Source: Gordionus sp. m RMFG-2023
Taxonomy: Eukaryota; Nematomorpha; Gordioida; Chordodea; Parachordodidae
Direction of reading: 5' to 3'
Length of the DNA: 64,000 bases
Assembly: GCF_954871325.1 (NCBI RefSeq)
Contig: NC_088779.1
Coordinates: 4,838,846-4,902,845, forward strand
Made by a program: the position numbers and the translations under genes. The stretch's first letter is position 1, and each line of letters starts with the position of its first letter. Of this stretch, positions 52,381 to 64,000 are shown piece after piece. The notes beneath the pieces are model-generated. The model was given only the letters and a program-made list of their open reading frames with translations, was not told the origin of the DNA and searched no databases.

Positions 52381-54904
52381 CAACTAATGAAGAGGTCTTA
52401 CCTCTTCGAACACATAGTAATTTCTATCATCTGAAATTATTTGGAGAGTAAAAATCCCCATTACCCCAGTCCGAACTGACCCATTAAGTATTTTAAAAAA
52501 AGTTTTTTTTCGGCCCTGCCCATAAAATTATCTTTAACAAGTTGTTTCCCTTCCCCTGGTCAGAATTACTTAGGGGGGGGGGGCGTAAGTTTCTTAGTAT
52601 CGAAACAGGTCGCTGTCTCTAAAATGATCTTATTTATTTTTCTATGTTAAGTTTAAAATCGCAATATGATGGTTAAACGTTCAATGTTATTTTGGAACTT
52701 ACTACACCCTATCACGTATAAATTGGGAAAGTAGTGAGCTAAAATATCTCATTTTAGAGAATGTCATTCATATGATGGTTCACTCCAGGACCTCACTTTA
52801 AAATGTGCCTTTTAAGCAGCTGAGGCGCCCTAAAATAGTTTATAAAATCAAAAATTGCAAAACAAAAATCGAGTACGAATAAGTTACAATTTAAAAAAAA
52901 AACAAACAAAAATTTGAAACTTTTTGATTTTCGAAGAGTCGACTAATAACGTATTATTTTTTCATTTCCTTTTGCGAAATTATATAACGCTAACCAGAGG
53001 CTTCTACACCCTCTAACCCAATGGCGATATTGACCCCTTCTCTCCCACACCCTCACCAAATTAAAATTGGCATATGCCAACGCGTTAATTAATCCCCCAC
53101 TCTTTTCAATTTCAAATCTTGAGTCATTACCCCCTCCCCCCATTCCCTTAACTCCATTTTAATAACTCCCTGAGGCTGGTGTTTTACTCAACACATCCAA
53201 GATATTCATAAGCGGGGCGAAGACTAAACTGTTAAATTTGCTAAGGAGGAATAAATTTCCCGCTCACTACACCTTGGTTACTCTAAAAATGGTGTTACTG
53301 TACTACTTTGCTAATATAGCAAACGCACTTTCATCCTCCCATATTTTTATTCTTATTATATAAAATAAAAGGTTCTATGTTTCTCGGTGATATGAATTTG
53401 ATTATTTGTATACGTGTATCGTATAAATACGGTAATTCTATACTTAAATTTATTTTTTTTATTAATCCTTATGCTTAAAATGGAGTAGAAAATTTTTTTA
53501 AATAATATTTTATGAAAGTTTACGTTTTTTTTAAATATATTTTATTTCTTCTTTCCTATATTTATAATAAGATTATCCATGATAATACTAAGAGCTTTTA
53601 AAATAGATACATCAAATATATTTCATCTTCTATTTTTCGGAGTAGAATGATATAATTTTTTTTGCATAAGAATGGGGGCTTTGTTCTGATTTGAATTCGA
53701 AAAGGGAAGTAAAAGAAAGAAAGATAGAAATAAATAAAGAAAGAAAGATTAAAAGAATAAATGAAAGTTAGAGAAAAGGAAAATAAAGAAGGATTTTATT
53801 TTAATTGTGCCTTTATCGATTAATTTTTTTTTTAATGTCAACTTTTCATCAATTGTAACAATACTTTAGCATAATTTTCTAAAATTATTGATTATTTAAA
53901 AAAATATATATATATTAAAATTAAAAACTAACGCAATATTTTCATTTTGGTCACGTGGGAATTGACCGACTGACAAGACCTTAACAAAAGGCCATTTCAT
54001 ACAATAACAAAAAAAAGGAACGAATAATTATTATAGCACCTGTCAAGATTTTGAGCAAGCTTTTTTTGAATTTAAAATAGCTTCTCAAAGACGAATTCTT
54101 ATTGGTTCGTAAAATTTGAGTCACGCGCGTAAGTGACGCAGTCGGACAAATTTTCTCTCTAACTAAACCTAGGCCGAAAATTTTAAAATTTGCCTTATCT
54201 TTATTTCTTGTCAAATTTGACAAGTTATTTAAATAAAATATGATTAAAATATTATATAAAAAAAACCATTTTTTTTTAAATATATCAACCATAACCCATA
54301 TATCTCTATTAACTTTAAATCCTATAATATACTTATTTAACTTTAAATATATTTCATCCAATTAAAAAAATTTCCTTGAGTATGGGTTATTACCAAGATA
54401 GATAGAGCATTTCCATTTATTATCCTTTAAAAAAATGTCATTAAATTTTTTTTTTAAATATTGATTTTGAATGTTTAAAAAAAGATATTTATAATTAGCG
54501 CGCTTTTTGCATATTTTTTTTTTCCTCGGCGATAAAAAAAATATCCCTTGGTTTTAAAAATAATCTTTTATTTTTTAAAAAAAATTACAAATATTTTGGA
54601 ATTATTAATTATATATGAAAAAAAGGGTTGAATGCACCGATTTATTGGGGAGAGGATGAAAAAATTAATAAAATAATTTTGTACATTTTCTCGTGGGACA
54701 AAATAGATATGGACAATGATTGTTTTATTATGATTTTTTCTAAGGGCTTTGGGAAGAAAAGATGCGAGTTTGGGAATATTAGAATCTTTCGCGGAATCAA
54801 AATTGGAGATTTTTCTATTCGTCAATATCTGTTCTGTACCCCCCCCCCCCCAAAGCCATTCTTCTTTTTCGAATGGTTAAATCAAAATTATTAAATTAAT
54901 AGAA

Positions 54905-55015
54905 CGGCGGGCGAATAAATTTGAACGAAAAAACCAATAGGCGGGCGTGGCGGGTTAATAAAATTTTTAAACAACGAGTGGGCAAGCTTGTTTGCTAATA
55001 AAATCCGTCTATTGC
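54905..55015. repeat. GGCGGGC-type island
   Basis: GAACGGCGGGCGAATAAATT, AATAGGCGGGCGTGGCGGG and GAGTGGGCAAGC repeat a guanine-rich motif in A+T-rich DNA, similar in style to the GGCCCG islands. Confidence 0.4.
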
Positions 55016-55029
55016 AGGCCTATAGTATA

Positions 55030-55210
55030 GAGTCTCTACCAGAAATGTATTTCCATGTATAGAGGATCTACTGGAAATGTATTCCAACAGGTTAGGGTTG
55101 TTAAACGGCCCGATACTGTATTACTTAAGCCTGGAGATTATGGTCGTAGGTGGCAGCAAGGTTTGGACCGGTATTTACCAAATCTCATGGCTTACATTAT
55201 ATTATTCTTA
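55030..55210. mobile_element. Family 2 tips joined to a degenerate family 1 MITE
   Basis: AGAAATGTATTTCCATGTAT and GGAAATGTATTCCAACAGG are two copies of the family 2 tip. From 55093, TAGGGTTGTTAAACGGCCC, GGAGATTATGGTCGTAGGTG and GGACCGGTATTTACCAAATC follow family 1 order. The right end is lost. The 88-codon frame over it is not a gene. Confidence 0.55.
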
Positions 55211-55643
55211 TCTAAGATCTTAAATCTAGAAATTTTTAGAAATCGAGCCCACTACAACCAGATGTATAGTATTTTATCTACGCCTGTGAATTTTGGTACA
55301 CTTTTACATTTGAACATTTGAAGTGTATTTATTCATTTATAATAAATTGTTTATATACAAATTTTATTTATTTTTTTCATATAAAAGTAAAATATTATAA
55401 ATAAATCTTTCTAAAGTTTAAATTGTTTCGAAATTCGTAGGAGAGGGTAAGATATTCTTCTAACACTCTTGTTGTAAGATACATTTACCGTCAAATCAGT
55501 TACTTTTTCAAATTTAATAATTGACTTCGGTAAAAAGGATTTAGAATTTAAGAAACTATCCTCGGAGGATCCATATCTCTCCTAATCACGACATATATAA
55601 AATTTATTTTTTTTTTTTAAAAAAAATTTTTTTTATTTTCCGG

Positions 55644-55985
55644 CAATGTCTTATTTTTACAATTTTGAACTCTTTTTTAAGCGCGTTTTTTTAAATTTAA
55701 AAATCTGATTTTATCGGAAATATATTCTATCATGTTAGGAATACCTATCTTACGAATTGCGACAATTTTGTTGCTAACCTTTGAGTCCTTTATTATATTC
55801 ATATAAAAATGGAAAATTTAATATAAATTGTTAAGTTTAAAAGTTCATGGGAAGATTGTCTGAAATTTATAGGGTGGGTATTCCAAACATAACGGTATAC
55901 ATTTGCGGTAAAATTAGATTTTTAAATTTTAAAAAAAGCGCTCAAAGAATGATTTAAAGTTGTAAAAATAACATATTGCAGGAGA
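55644..55985. mobile_element. Family 2 palindromic MITE
   Basis: The left arm begins ATGTCTTATTTTTACAATTT and runs through GCGCGTTTTTTTAAATTTAA and TATCGGAAATATATTC. The right arm mirrors it with GTATACATTTGCGGTAAAAT, TTAGATTTTTAAATTTTAAA, AAAGCGCTC and GTTGTAAAAATAACATAT. Inverted arms exceed 100 bases each, so the whole would fold into a hairpin. There is no coding frame, and target duplication could not be decided. Confidence 0.8.
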
Positions 55986-56781
55986 AAAAAAACACACTGA
56001 CGCTAAACATATATAATATTATCACATCTCCAATTAATAAAACGTTTTAAATAATAAAATATCATCTTTTTGTTAAAAGCTATATATTATTTATATTAAA
56101 TTAATCATATTAATTTTATAGGTTATTTACCTGATTTTTTAAAAAAAATTTTTTTTAATCCGATTATCGATTGGCCTCTTTCAATCATTAATTTACTTTA
56201 AATTAAACTTGAACCTCCAAAATCCCTCCCCCTCCCCTTCTTTCTCATTTAAATCGATTTAATTATCATATTAAATATATAATAATATTATTTAATTATT
56301 GATAAAGAAAATATAAAAGCGGAAACTGAAAATGACCGGAAACTCACTTATTATACTCACTTGACAGGTGTCACTATTTTTTTGTTTTTCTTTTCCTCTC
56401 CATAATCACCTATGACTGCTGTCAACATTTTCAACATTTAATTTTTTTTTATCCAATATTATCATATTAATTAGAAACTAAAATGGCCGTCAATTTTCCA
56501 TAAAATTTTCCCTAGGATTTCAATTTGACAATTTGATAATAGAAAAAAAGAGGTGACCTATTTTATAGAAGAAAAATTTTAGACGTAGAACTATCGGCTA
56601 CGGTATATCGAAATCCCATATTGAAAAAAATTGCCCTTACAACACCCCGATTTATTTAAGTTTCTAACCATAACCCATATCACTCCTACACTTTAAAATA
56701 ACCATAATTAATCCTTATAGATTCTTTTCCTATCCTATATTTCCTTACTTCAGTTCCATTTTTATTTTGATATCTTTCTAT

Positions 56782-57090
56782 GTGTTATTTTTTTTCAATT
56801 TTCGTTCATTATTTTGTGCGCGTTTTTTTTTTAAATTTAAAAATCTGATTATACCGGAAATGTATTCCATTATGTTTGGAATACCTACATTACGAATTTC
56901 GGACAATTTTATCGCGAACTTTTGATCTCAATATAATTTATATTATTGGTTTTACCATAGATTTTTAACATAAATTATAAATAACTCTAAAGTTAAAGGT
57001 AAAATTATTTACGATTCCCTAATATAGGTATTCTAAACATGCTGGTTTCATAAACGCGCTTTAAAAAATGATTTTAAAGTTGAAAAAATA
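56782..57090. mobile_element. Family 2 palindromic MITE
   Basis: Left landmarks: GTGCGCGTTTTTTTTTTAAA-like arm, ACCGGAAATGTATTCCATTA, GTTTGGAATACCTAC. Right landmarks: GGTATTCTAAACATGCTGGT, AAACGCGCTTTAAAAAATG, AAAGTTGAAAAAATAAC. Same order and size as the element at 55644, about 0.8 kb away and in the same orientation. Confidence 0.8.
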
Positions 57091-58412
57091 ACAAATTTAC
57101 CGATATTTCATCTATTAAAACATTTCCCTTCAATATGAACGTTCAAATCGAAGTTGAGTTATTATTTATCTTTTACAATCAAATTTGTATTCACAAAATA
57201 TTACACATTAGCATTATAAATATGAATAAATATGAAAACGAGCCAGTTAGCTTGGAATAGGATATTTTAAATTCAAAATGAGGGGAAAAATAAAAAAATA
57301 AAAACAAATTCAAATTTTCAAAAATCGATTTTTTTTTAAAAAAAAAAACTTGCATAAAAGCCCCTCCTTTTATGTGCAGTTTTTTAAAAAAAATATAAAA
57401 TGTTTATATAATTCTATCATACAAAATGGTAAATGTATGATGGCTTAGTAGATAAATATGTTAATCTAAAGTGCTGTGTATTATTATAATGGATATTTAA
57501 ATGTTAAAATAGTTATCGTTATTTTTTGGTGCTTAGATTCACACTTTTAAATACGATGTTAATATAAATAGTATAATTCGAGAAATAGAAAAATTTATCT
57601 GGCGCCAATTAGAGCCATCCTTTTCGTAGGTCCGAGTTCCAACGAATTCGCCCAAAATTTTTACCTAACGCGGTCCGCTAAAACTGGCCCTGAGAATTAA
57701 AATTTTGAAATTAGGTTTCCATTTTCCCCAGGATTTTGACAAATATAAGTTATCAAATAATTTTAATTTCATATAGGTGATGTCCAAAAATATCAAAATA
57801 AATTTAATTTGAAAACTTAAAACTTTAGTCAACAAAAAAATTGCCAAATTTTAAAAACCTTATAACAAAAAAAATAAAATAAGGAAATAATAAATCCATA
57901 TTTTTTTGTCAATATTGATTTTTGCCATTTTTAAGATCTCTAGTTACACTCAACTTCATTATTTATTATAATAAACTTCAAAATTTTTCGTAAATTCGAA
58001 AAATTGATTTAGGTCACTATTGTATTATTACATTAAAAATAGCCTATTTCTCTTTTTTTTTTCGTTTAAAGTTATGAAAGTTTATTAAATATATTTTTTT
58101 ATATTTATGATCATAGTCTTTATATGATTTTCCAACTAATTAATTTATAAAATTTATGTAATTGAAATTAATTTTTTTTAAAACTCACCCGGGTTTGGAT
58201 TATAATCTTTTAAAATTTTTCTTTAAGCCCAGCCCCTGATTTTATGGGCGGCCTGCATGTGTCTGATTTATATTCTATTTAGAAAAAAAAATTTAAATTT
58301 AATTTATAATTTCGATACTTAGAAGAGTATTCACGATAAGATTTCCTATAGAATCCCAGACGTTTTAAAATTAAAATATAAAAATTGTTGTATTAAGATC
58401 TCAAATCTTTAG

Positions 58413-58540
58413 TATCATTGGTTTGGTGATTTTTAAATATGAGCCATTTGCCAGGGACTCGGGTCTGTTGAGGCCCTCACCAGAGCGTTTACGTCATTTC
58501 TTTTCACCAGAGTACCGAAGAGTTATTAGGAATACTATGG
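58413..58540 (+). CDS. Orphan internal-exon-like ORF
   Basis: The acceptor is AATCTTTAG|T and the donor is a full consensus, TATGG|GTGAGTCTG. The frame is open and richer in G+C than its flanks. It encodes IIGLVIFKYEPFARDSGLLR, then PSPERLRHFFSPEYRRVIRN and TMG. It enters in phase 2 and leaves in phase 1. Without splicing it reads on to a stop at 58605. No family is recognised. It may be an exon of a gene whose other parts were not seen, or a gene relic. Confidence 0.4.
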
Positions 58541-61073
58541 GTGAGTCTGAGCATGAACAGATGGTATTCATTAGCGATGATGTATACCGGATTCCTTTTT
58601 TTTAAATAGTAAAAATAGAATGTTTTTCCGCAACTGGGAAAAACTATTTGTCCTCTTTGTTTAAGAGATCCATCGCAATCAAGATGGAACTAGTACTCAT
58701 TTCTTTTACTATGGTAGATTAAGGCATTTTATAAATGAACGGAAGGGGGGGGGTGGGGGGGTTTAAACCATTTCGTCTACGTGTCTTTCAGCGGAATAAG
58801 GAGTAGGCGGGTGATAGATAAAAAGATTTTTGCGGGGGAGGAGAGGGGGTTGGACATTTTTTTGTTTCTCATAAAGATTCTGGATTAAGTTGCCCATTTT
58901 TTTGAACATATCCGAAAGTTTTGTTCGCTCACGGTAAATTTTAGCCATTTTGGATTCATCGCAAATCTGATTGGATAATTTAATTTTTTTTTCCATAAAT
59001 TTTTTACAAATAAACTTACATTACCTTTTATAAAATATTGCTGATTGTTTTAACATCTTCAGGGGCGTAAAAATAAGACAAATTGGATTTTTGACCTAAA
59101 AAGGGGTCTGGTACTCATTTAGAAAAGGGACTTCGCCTTTAAAAAGGTATTGTTGTCAGCGAAAATGAACGCTTTTTTATAAATTTAATTTTAAAAAATT
59201 AGCCTATTTCCTCCCGAAAATATTTGCCTGGATTTGCCAAGACCAACGATCTAGCTAAAACCCGATTAAAAACCGATATCTAAAGTCGGAATTCGACTTA
59301 AGTGTCCTATTTCAAATTACTGCCAGACAGATCTGGCATTCGCTAGACTTGGTCAACTCTCCCGCCAAGAAAATGATAGAAATTGTGATAATGGACGTCT
59401 TATTTTTATTATCTTTTTTAGGCATAAACAAGGATGATTGGGGTCAGCACCCAGCAGGAGTATCTATTATTACTCTCGAGCCTAGAATAGTGTTATTAAA
59501 ATGCTCGATTCGAGCCGATTTTTTAAAACGGCTAACACGATATATTTACCCGGTAAAATATTGTCCAGGCTTTGAGATTTCTCTACTAAATACCCAAACT
59601 GTGCCATCTATGAACAAAATCTTCAGGCTTGCAGGCTCAAATCGAGTCTTAACAACAATAACCAAGAAGTATATGGTCGTAGTTTTTTTTCCTCGCTAAT
59701 TTGCGTTAAGTGTTTATTAGATCGTAATTAAAGAAAAAATAAATATAATCTGCATACAATTATGAACATGGATTTATTTATAAAAACACATTTATGTTAT
59801 ATTATTTATCATTCTATATTAGTCAGTGAACTCGGAGGGAGTTCATTATAACAAATTTATACTTACCATCCGAAATCGCAAAATAAAAATAAATATTATT
59901 TTTTTGAGGCCTTCAAAAATATTAAGATTTAAAGACAGATCTTTTATATAGAAAGAAGGAATTAAGGATATATATAAATTCTAATAATTACTCTACTATT
60001 ATCCCTTAGAATTTTTTTTTTTTTAAAAATATATATTTGAAAATTGATTTACTCGAAAGAGAAAAAAAATATTATATTCCAATGTAAATTATTCTTTTTT
60101 ATCCTTGGAATTTCTTCAATTTTTAAATTTAAAAAAAAGATGTTTTTAATATACCTACAAAAATACAAATCGAATCGAATATTTTCACTATTCGTATTTT
60201 TGAATCGAATATTTCACTATTGATATTCTATTCCTAGGAATCGAATAATTCCTTATTTGTATTCGTACTTCGATTCGATTGGAAAATTAAATTCTTTAAA
60301 AAAAATATTTACAAAAATATTTTTGAATATTTTTTTTTGCCTTCCGATGAAGGTCGTCGTTGTAAATGGTTATTAAATTTATCATTCATTGATTAATTAA
60401 GAAATGTGGCTATTTTCAATCAATAGTTTTGCTATATCACATTTTTTTTAGATAAACGCTGCTCACCGTGGCTAAGCATAAGAATATGATTTGTTTTTTT
60501 ATGGCTATTAATATTGCCTTAATTGTTCATTTAAATAGTTTGGACTCTTTTGATAATTAATAATATAATGAATCAAGTAGGAAGAAAGATATAATATTAT
60601 CATTATTTCATTTTATGTGTTCAAAACTATTTTGAATAAAATTCCAAAGTGAATTATGTTTTTGAACATGTTTTTATTTTTAATATTTAAAATAGATTAT
60701 TTAGAATTATTTTCATTAAAGATTTCGAAATTTTGTGAAATTTAATTTTTTTGATGTTTTTGGGCGGAACCTAAAAAGTAAGAAATTAATTATGTATTTT
60801 TATTCCCTCAGATTCGAATACCCCAAAAATGTAAAAAAAGAATATGGATTGGTCAGTTACTATTTTATACAAATAAACGGACCGAATACCTGCCAAACTA
60901 GTATCCGCACTACAATTTCTTAAACTCGGTGGCATTACCGGCCAAAACCCGAATACCGTCATTTATACCCGCTCTTATTCGTTATAGGTTATGCGCTAGT
61001 ATCGCAACAGTGCTTACATTCTACCGTCAAACGATAACTGATTTTAAACTCCATCTCAAAAAATATATAAATA
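58541..61073. other. Non-coding DNA before the third gene
   Basis: It holds runs of G at 58746-58760, a G-rich tract near 58835-58850 and a family 1 copy (59488-59660). A stretch at 60873-61010 is less A+T-rich (ACCGAATACCTGCC, AACCCGAATACCGTC) and could be 5' UTR or promoter of the next gene; I saw no TATA or initiator that decides. Confidence 0.4.
59488..59660. mobile_element. Family 1 hAT-type MITE
   Basis: It begins TAGTGTTATTAAAATGCTCG and ends TCGAGTCTTAACAACAATA. Inner GTGCCATCTATGAACAAAAT and CTTCAGGCTTGCAGG are family blocks. Flanks GCCTAGAA (59480-59487) and ACCAAGAA (59661-59668) agree at six of eight bases. The frame at 59349-59699 runs across it and is not a gene. Confidence 0.7.
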
Positions 61074-61466
61074 ATGAGCGTTAAAAAGGCTCTACCCTCG
61101 GATGCCTTGTTGGTCATGGATAGTTACAACAGCTTATCGCTGCCGCGCAAGTTGGGCAGACTATGTTTGGGAGATCCCTTGCAATTCCTCCAGAGGATGA
61201 GGGGAGACGAACACCCTTCCCACTGTAAAAATAAGAAGAACGCCCAAAGCCCCAAGGGCAATAATCATTGTGCCACTGTAGATGGCTGCGGTAAAAAAAA
61301 CGACGCGCCAATGTTGACGGGTAAAGGAAAGGACTATGATATTAATAACGATGTCACTCCCGTTACCGTTCTGACAGAAGAAATTGGCCAAAGGGGTTCC
61401 AAATTTCCTAGATTGCACGAATGCGCTCATTTTCATTACGACTACGTGGAAATCGGAGCCATACAC
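61074..61466 (+). CDS. First coding exon of an unrecognised gene, 131 codons
   Basis: The ATG follows an in-frame TAA five bases upstream, so it is the natural start. The donor is ATACAC|GTGAGA, phase 0. The frame has clearly higher G+C than its flanks. It encodes MSVKKALPSDALLVMDSYNS, then LSLPRKLGRLCLGDPLQFLQ, a Cys/His/Lys/Asn-rich middle (HPSHCKNKK, HCATVDGCGKK), and RLHECAHFHYDYVEIGAIH at the end. The last segment looks like the start of a folded domain, but I cannot name a family. The gene must continue beyond the window or in later exons not seen here. Confidence 0.65.
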
Positions 61467-62097
61467 GTGAGAAAAAAAATTTCAATTTTATTTGGGTTAA
61501 ACGGGGGGAGTAGGGACCTTGCAAATTTTGCATACCTCGCCTCGAATTCGAGCTAACTGTGAATGACAGGGTGGTAAGTGAAATGGGATTTTTTTTTACC
61601 CCTTTCTCACTCTTATCGGAACCTTCTTATTTTGAAGTGTGAAATAAGTGACCATAGTTTGTTAGAGTTCGAACCTCGTATTTTCGCACTCTAAACCAGA
61701 TTAGGTCATAATTCTTTTCCAGATTTTTTTTAAAAAGATATATCGATATCGGATATTTCACAATCATAGTGTCAAATATATCAAAATGGGCGATCAGAAA
61801 TTTATTGAATTTATAGAGTTGAACCCATTTTAAGAAGATAAGGTACATTAGTTGAATCTAAATAAAAAAGGTTAATAGATTGAATAATGTAGGGTAATGG
61901 AGATTTGAAACAAAATAATAATAAAATTTATGTTTTCCTTTATTCATCTCCCATTAATTGTAAAATATACTAAATTAACATAAAAGATTATAATAAAAAC
62001 TTATAAAAAAAATTAAAGTTGAAAAATAAAAATATATAAATAGAATCCTTTCCTAAAAATTGGAAAATATAATCATCTTTGAGATAAAAAAAACGAA

Positions 62098-62255
62098 TAG
62101 TGTTGTTAAACGGCTCGATTTGAGCCGATATCTAAAAACAGCTAACTCAATATTTTAGCGTAAAATCTTAAGGCTTACAATAATATTTTTCTTGATAAAA
62201 CATTGAGTTTAGCCGTTTTTAAAATCGGCTCAAAACGAGCCGACTAACAACACTA
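62098..62255. mobile_element. Family 1 hAT-type MITE, short copy
   Basis: The ends are TAGTGTTGTTAAACGGCTC and GAGCCGACTAACAACACTA. Long inverted arms (GCTAACTCAATATTTTAGCG and AAACATTGAGTTTAGCCG) surround a short centre. 158 bp. No clear target duplication (flanks AAAACGAA and ATCGTTAT). Confidence 0.85.
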
Positions 62256-62753
62256 ATCGTTATATATTATAAGCTTTTTATCAAAATTTGCATATTCATC
62301 CAAAATTATACGGAAACACAAAACTTATTTATTAATATATATACTTAAAAAATTATGAAATAAAACAAAAATATAAAAAATATGATAAAAACATCAAATT
62401 AGTATACAGAATTTATTATCACAAATGAGAAGACGTGGATTCTATGCGCTAGGAAACACATTTAAAATCGTTATAAAGAAAGGTTAAGAGGAGATTTTAT
62501 GATAAGTAATAGCGATCGACCTCTATTTTTTTCCTCCATACTATTTTGTTGTTGATAATTAAAATAAAACGTCTGCCTACCACTTTTTCATTTTTAAGAG
62601 GTAAATTCTGAGAAATTTCCAGGAATGCACTGCACTTAAGTGGAAGTATATTCGTTAATATAGCAAAAAGGAGGTTTTCATCCACCTTTATCAAATTTTT
62701 GAAACTCTGGCTAAAAATTTTTTTAAAACACGCTCTACAGCTGAATCCTAGTT

Positions 62754-62925
62754 CGACTTATTACTAAATATAGCGCCAGTTTAGTTTTCACTAAATAGCC
62801 TAAAAAGTAATTTATTGAAAAAACTAAACAAAATTACGAAAAATAACAATGCCACCAAATACTTAAAACAAACCAAAATAGGGTGTCCTCTAGTTCAAAA
62901 GCTGTCTATTTTGTTTATTCGTTTT
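62754..62925. repeat. Family 3 repeat, copy 2
   Basis: CGACTTATTACTAAATATAG, AATAACAATGCCACCAAATA and CCAAAATAGGGTGTCCTCTA match 40851-41095 in order and orientation. Confidence 0.7.
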
Positions 62926-63904
62926 TTTCCAATATTTTAGTACCACTCACCATCCTTATGGGAAACATTAATTTGCCAATATTTTATTGCAAATTTTAAA
63001 TATCACTTATCTAAAATATAATCTATCCATCGTTATTTCTAGCTCATTACCTTTTTATTTAATTTTTTTTGGATGCCCCCCCCCCTCTCCTTATTTTTAC
63101 ATTTGAAAAAACATTGTTTTACTTCCCTATAGTTATAAGATAACCAGGAAGATTGCCAAATCTCAATAATTGGTCGTAAATCTTGCGATTTAAAATATAC
63201 CACATGTTTGCCTAATCTCATATTTTATTTTGATATTAAAATAAATGACACCTAATAAATTTACATCGATCAGAACCCGGAGTTATAACCGGCAAACGGG
63301 AGAAAACCTAATAAGTAGGTTTACACTGACTGTACTGTATACATATATTTTCCGCACAAATAACGGGTTAATATAGCCTAGTTTACGTTATTTCTTTTCC
63401 TTTATATTTGAAATTTTTTTTTCATATAAAAATTTATAAATATCTTTAGATAAAATAACTGTTTGCAATTAAGGTTTTTGTAAAAAAAAACATATTTTTA
63501 CATTTTATTTAATGTTTTTAAAGATATGTTTAATGACTTTAATGTATTTGTATACATTAGAAAGACATATTCATGTTTTTAAGTTTTTAAAAATATGTTT
63601 AACTCGATAAAATAAATATATGAATCTGACGTTGGTCATGTATATTTTATTTACTTGCTGGAAAATAAATTAATACAAGTGACAAAACAAAAGGTTCATT
63701 ATTGTTTTCAAAAAATGAACATCGCCATTTATATTATATTTCTATTATCTCAAAAATATTATGAATATATTTGATTTATATAAATTTGACGAAGAAATTT
63801 TTATGATGAAATTATAATTGTTGATATATTTTGAACAAGGTAAAAACACATAAATTAATATATATATATATATCGTAAGGGGATTCGGAATCTCTTGATT
63901 TTAA

Positions 63905-64000
63905 ATCTTTGACCAGGGCGATTTAAAAAATTTTTAAAATCCGATTTAACCGGAAATGTATTTTAGCATGTGTAGAGTATTTACCCTATAAATTTCAGCC
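63905..64000. mobile_element. Left part of a family 2 element, cut by the window edge
   Basis: GGGCGATTTAAAAAATTTTT, ATCCGATTTAACCGGAAATG and TATTTTAGCATGTGTAGAG follow the family 2 left arm. The rest lies beyond 64000. Confidence 0.6.

Larger units (their letters stand above)
44609..58412. other. Transposon-rich intergenic DNA
   Basis: No host gene was recognised in nearly 14 kb. It holds family 1 copies (45150-45346, 48898-49032, 55093-55210), a 55-bp tandem repeat (45557-45670), a second hAT-type element (47840-48406), a retroelement fragment (51060-51730, minus), two hairpins (50982, 52302) and two family 2 elements (55644, 56782). Positions 46100-47320 are less A+T-rich with only short frames; I could not identify them. 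Confidence 0.5.
61467..64000. other. Intron or flanking DNA at the right edge
   Basis: A+T-rich with family 1 (62098-62255), family 3 (62754-62925) and the left end of a family 2 element at the edge. No further exon of the gene at 61074 was found. Confidence 0.5.

Noticed and set aside
59349-59699. 116-codon plus-strand frame
   Set aside because: It runs across a family 1 MITE end to end and has no domain.

Overview
The window is nuclear DNA from an animal with an A+T-rich, repeat-rich genome and long introns. Coding exons stand out as islands of higher GC with standard-code stops and GT..AG introns. The phylum cannot be fixed from the sequence. An immunoglobulin/fibronectin adhesion receptor of the Turtle/IGSF9/Dasm1 family shows that it is a bilaterian-type metazoan. 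No bacterial, plasmid or phage features are visible.

Layout. Positions 1-5790 are non-coding, with palindromes, a GAAA array and GC-rich islands, and lie upstream of or inside the first intron of the receptor gene. Positions 5791-33831 (+) hold 15 recognisable exons of the receptor: five Ig domains, two FN3 domains, a membrane helix and a long tail ending in a PDZ-ligand-like SSLV. One linker exon (end of Ig1) and the signal-peptide exon were not found. A 13.5-kb intron after the first Ig exon is full of transposon debris. An isolated terminal-exon-like ORF lies at 38475-38649. Positions 40586-44608 (+) form a five-exon gene for an unrecognised, very hydrophilic Lys/Tyr/Asp/His/Asn-rich protein; all four introns are phase 1 and the joined frame is open to a stop. 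Positions 44.6-58.4 kb are a transposon-rich desert with two kinds of hAT-derived element, a palindromic MITE family and a broken retroelement fragment. A possible orphan exon lies at 58413-58540. Positions 61074-61466 (+) look like the first coding exon of a third, unrecognised gene that continues past the window.

Repeats are the other main content. Family 1 is a hAT-type MITE of about 200 bp with TIR TAGTGTTGTTAAACGGCTC; at least ten copies are visible and three have clear 8-bp target duplications. One longer copy appears to keep a BED zinc-finger fragment. Family 2 is a palindromic element of about 300 bp. Also present are a second, unrelated hAT-type element (TIR CAGCGTCTACATGA), a family 3 repeat, GGCCCG-rich islands, tetranucleotide arrays, and a striking excess of G/C homopolymer runs.

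Function. The receptor is the only gene whose role can be stated from family knowledge: cell-surface homophilic adhesion in neurons, with cytoplasmic PDZ scaffolding. The other genes have no assigned function. Nothing in the sequence links the three genes into one pathway.
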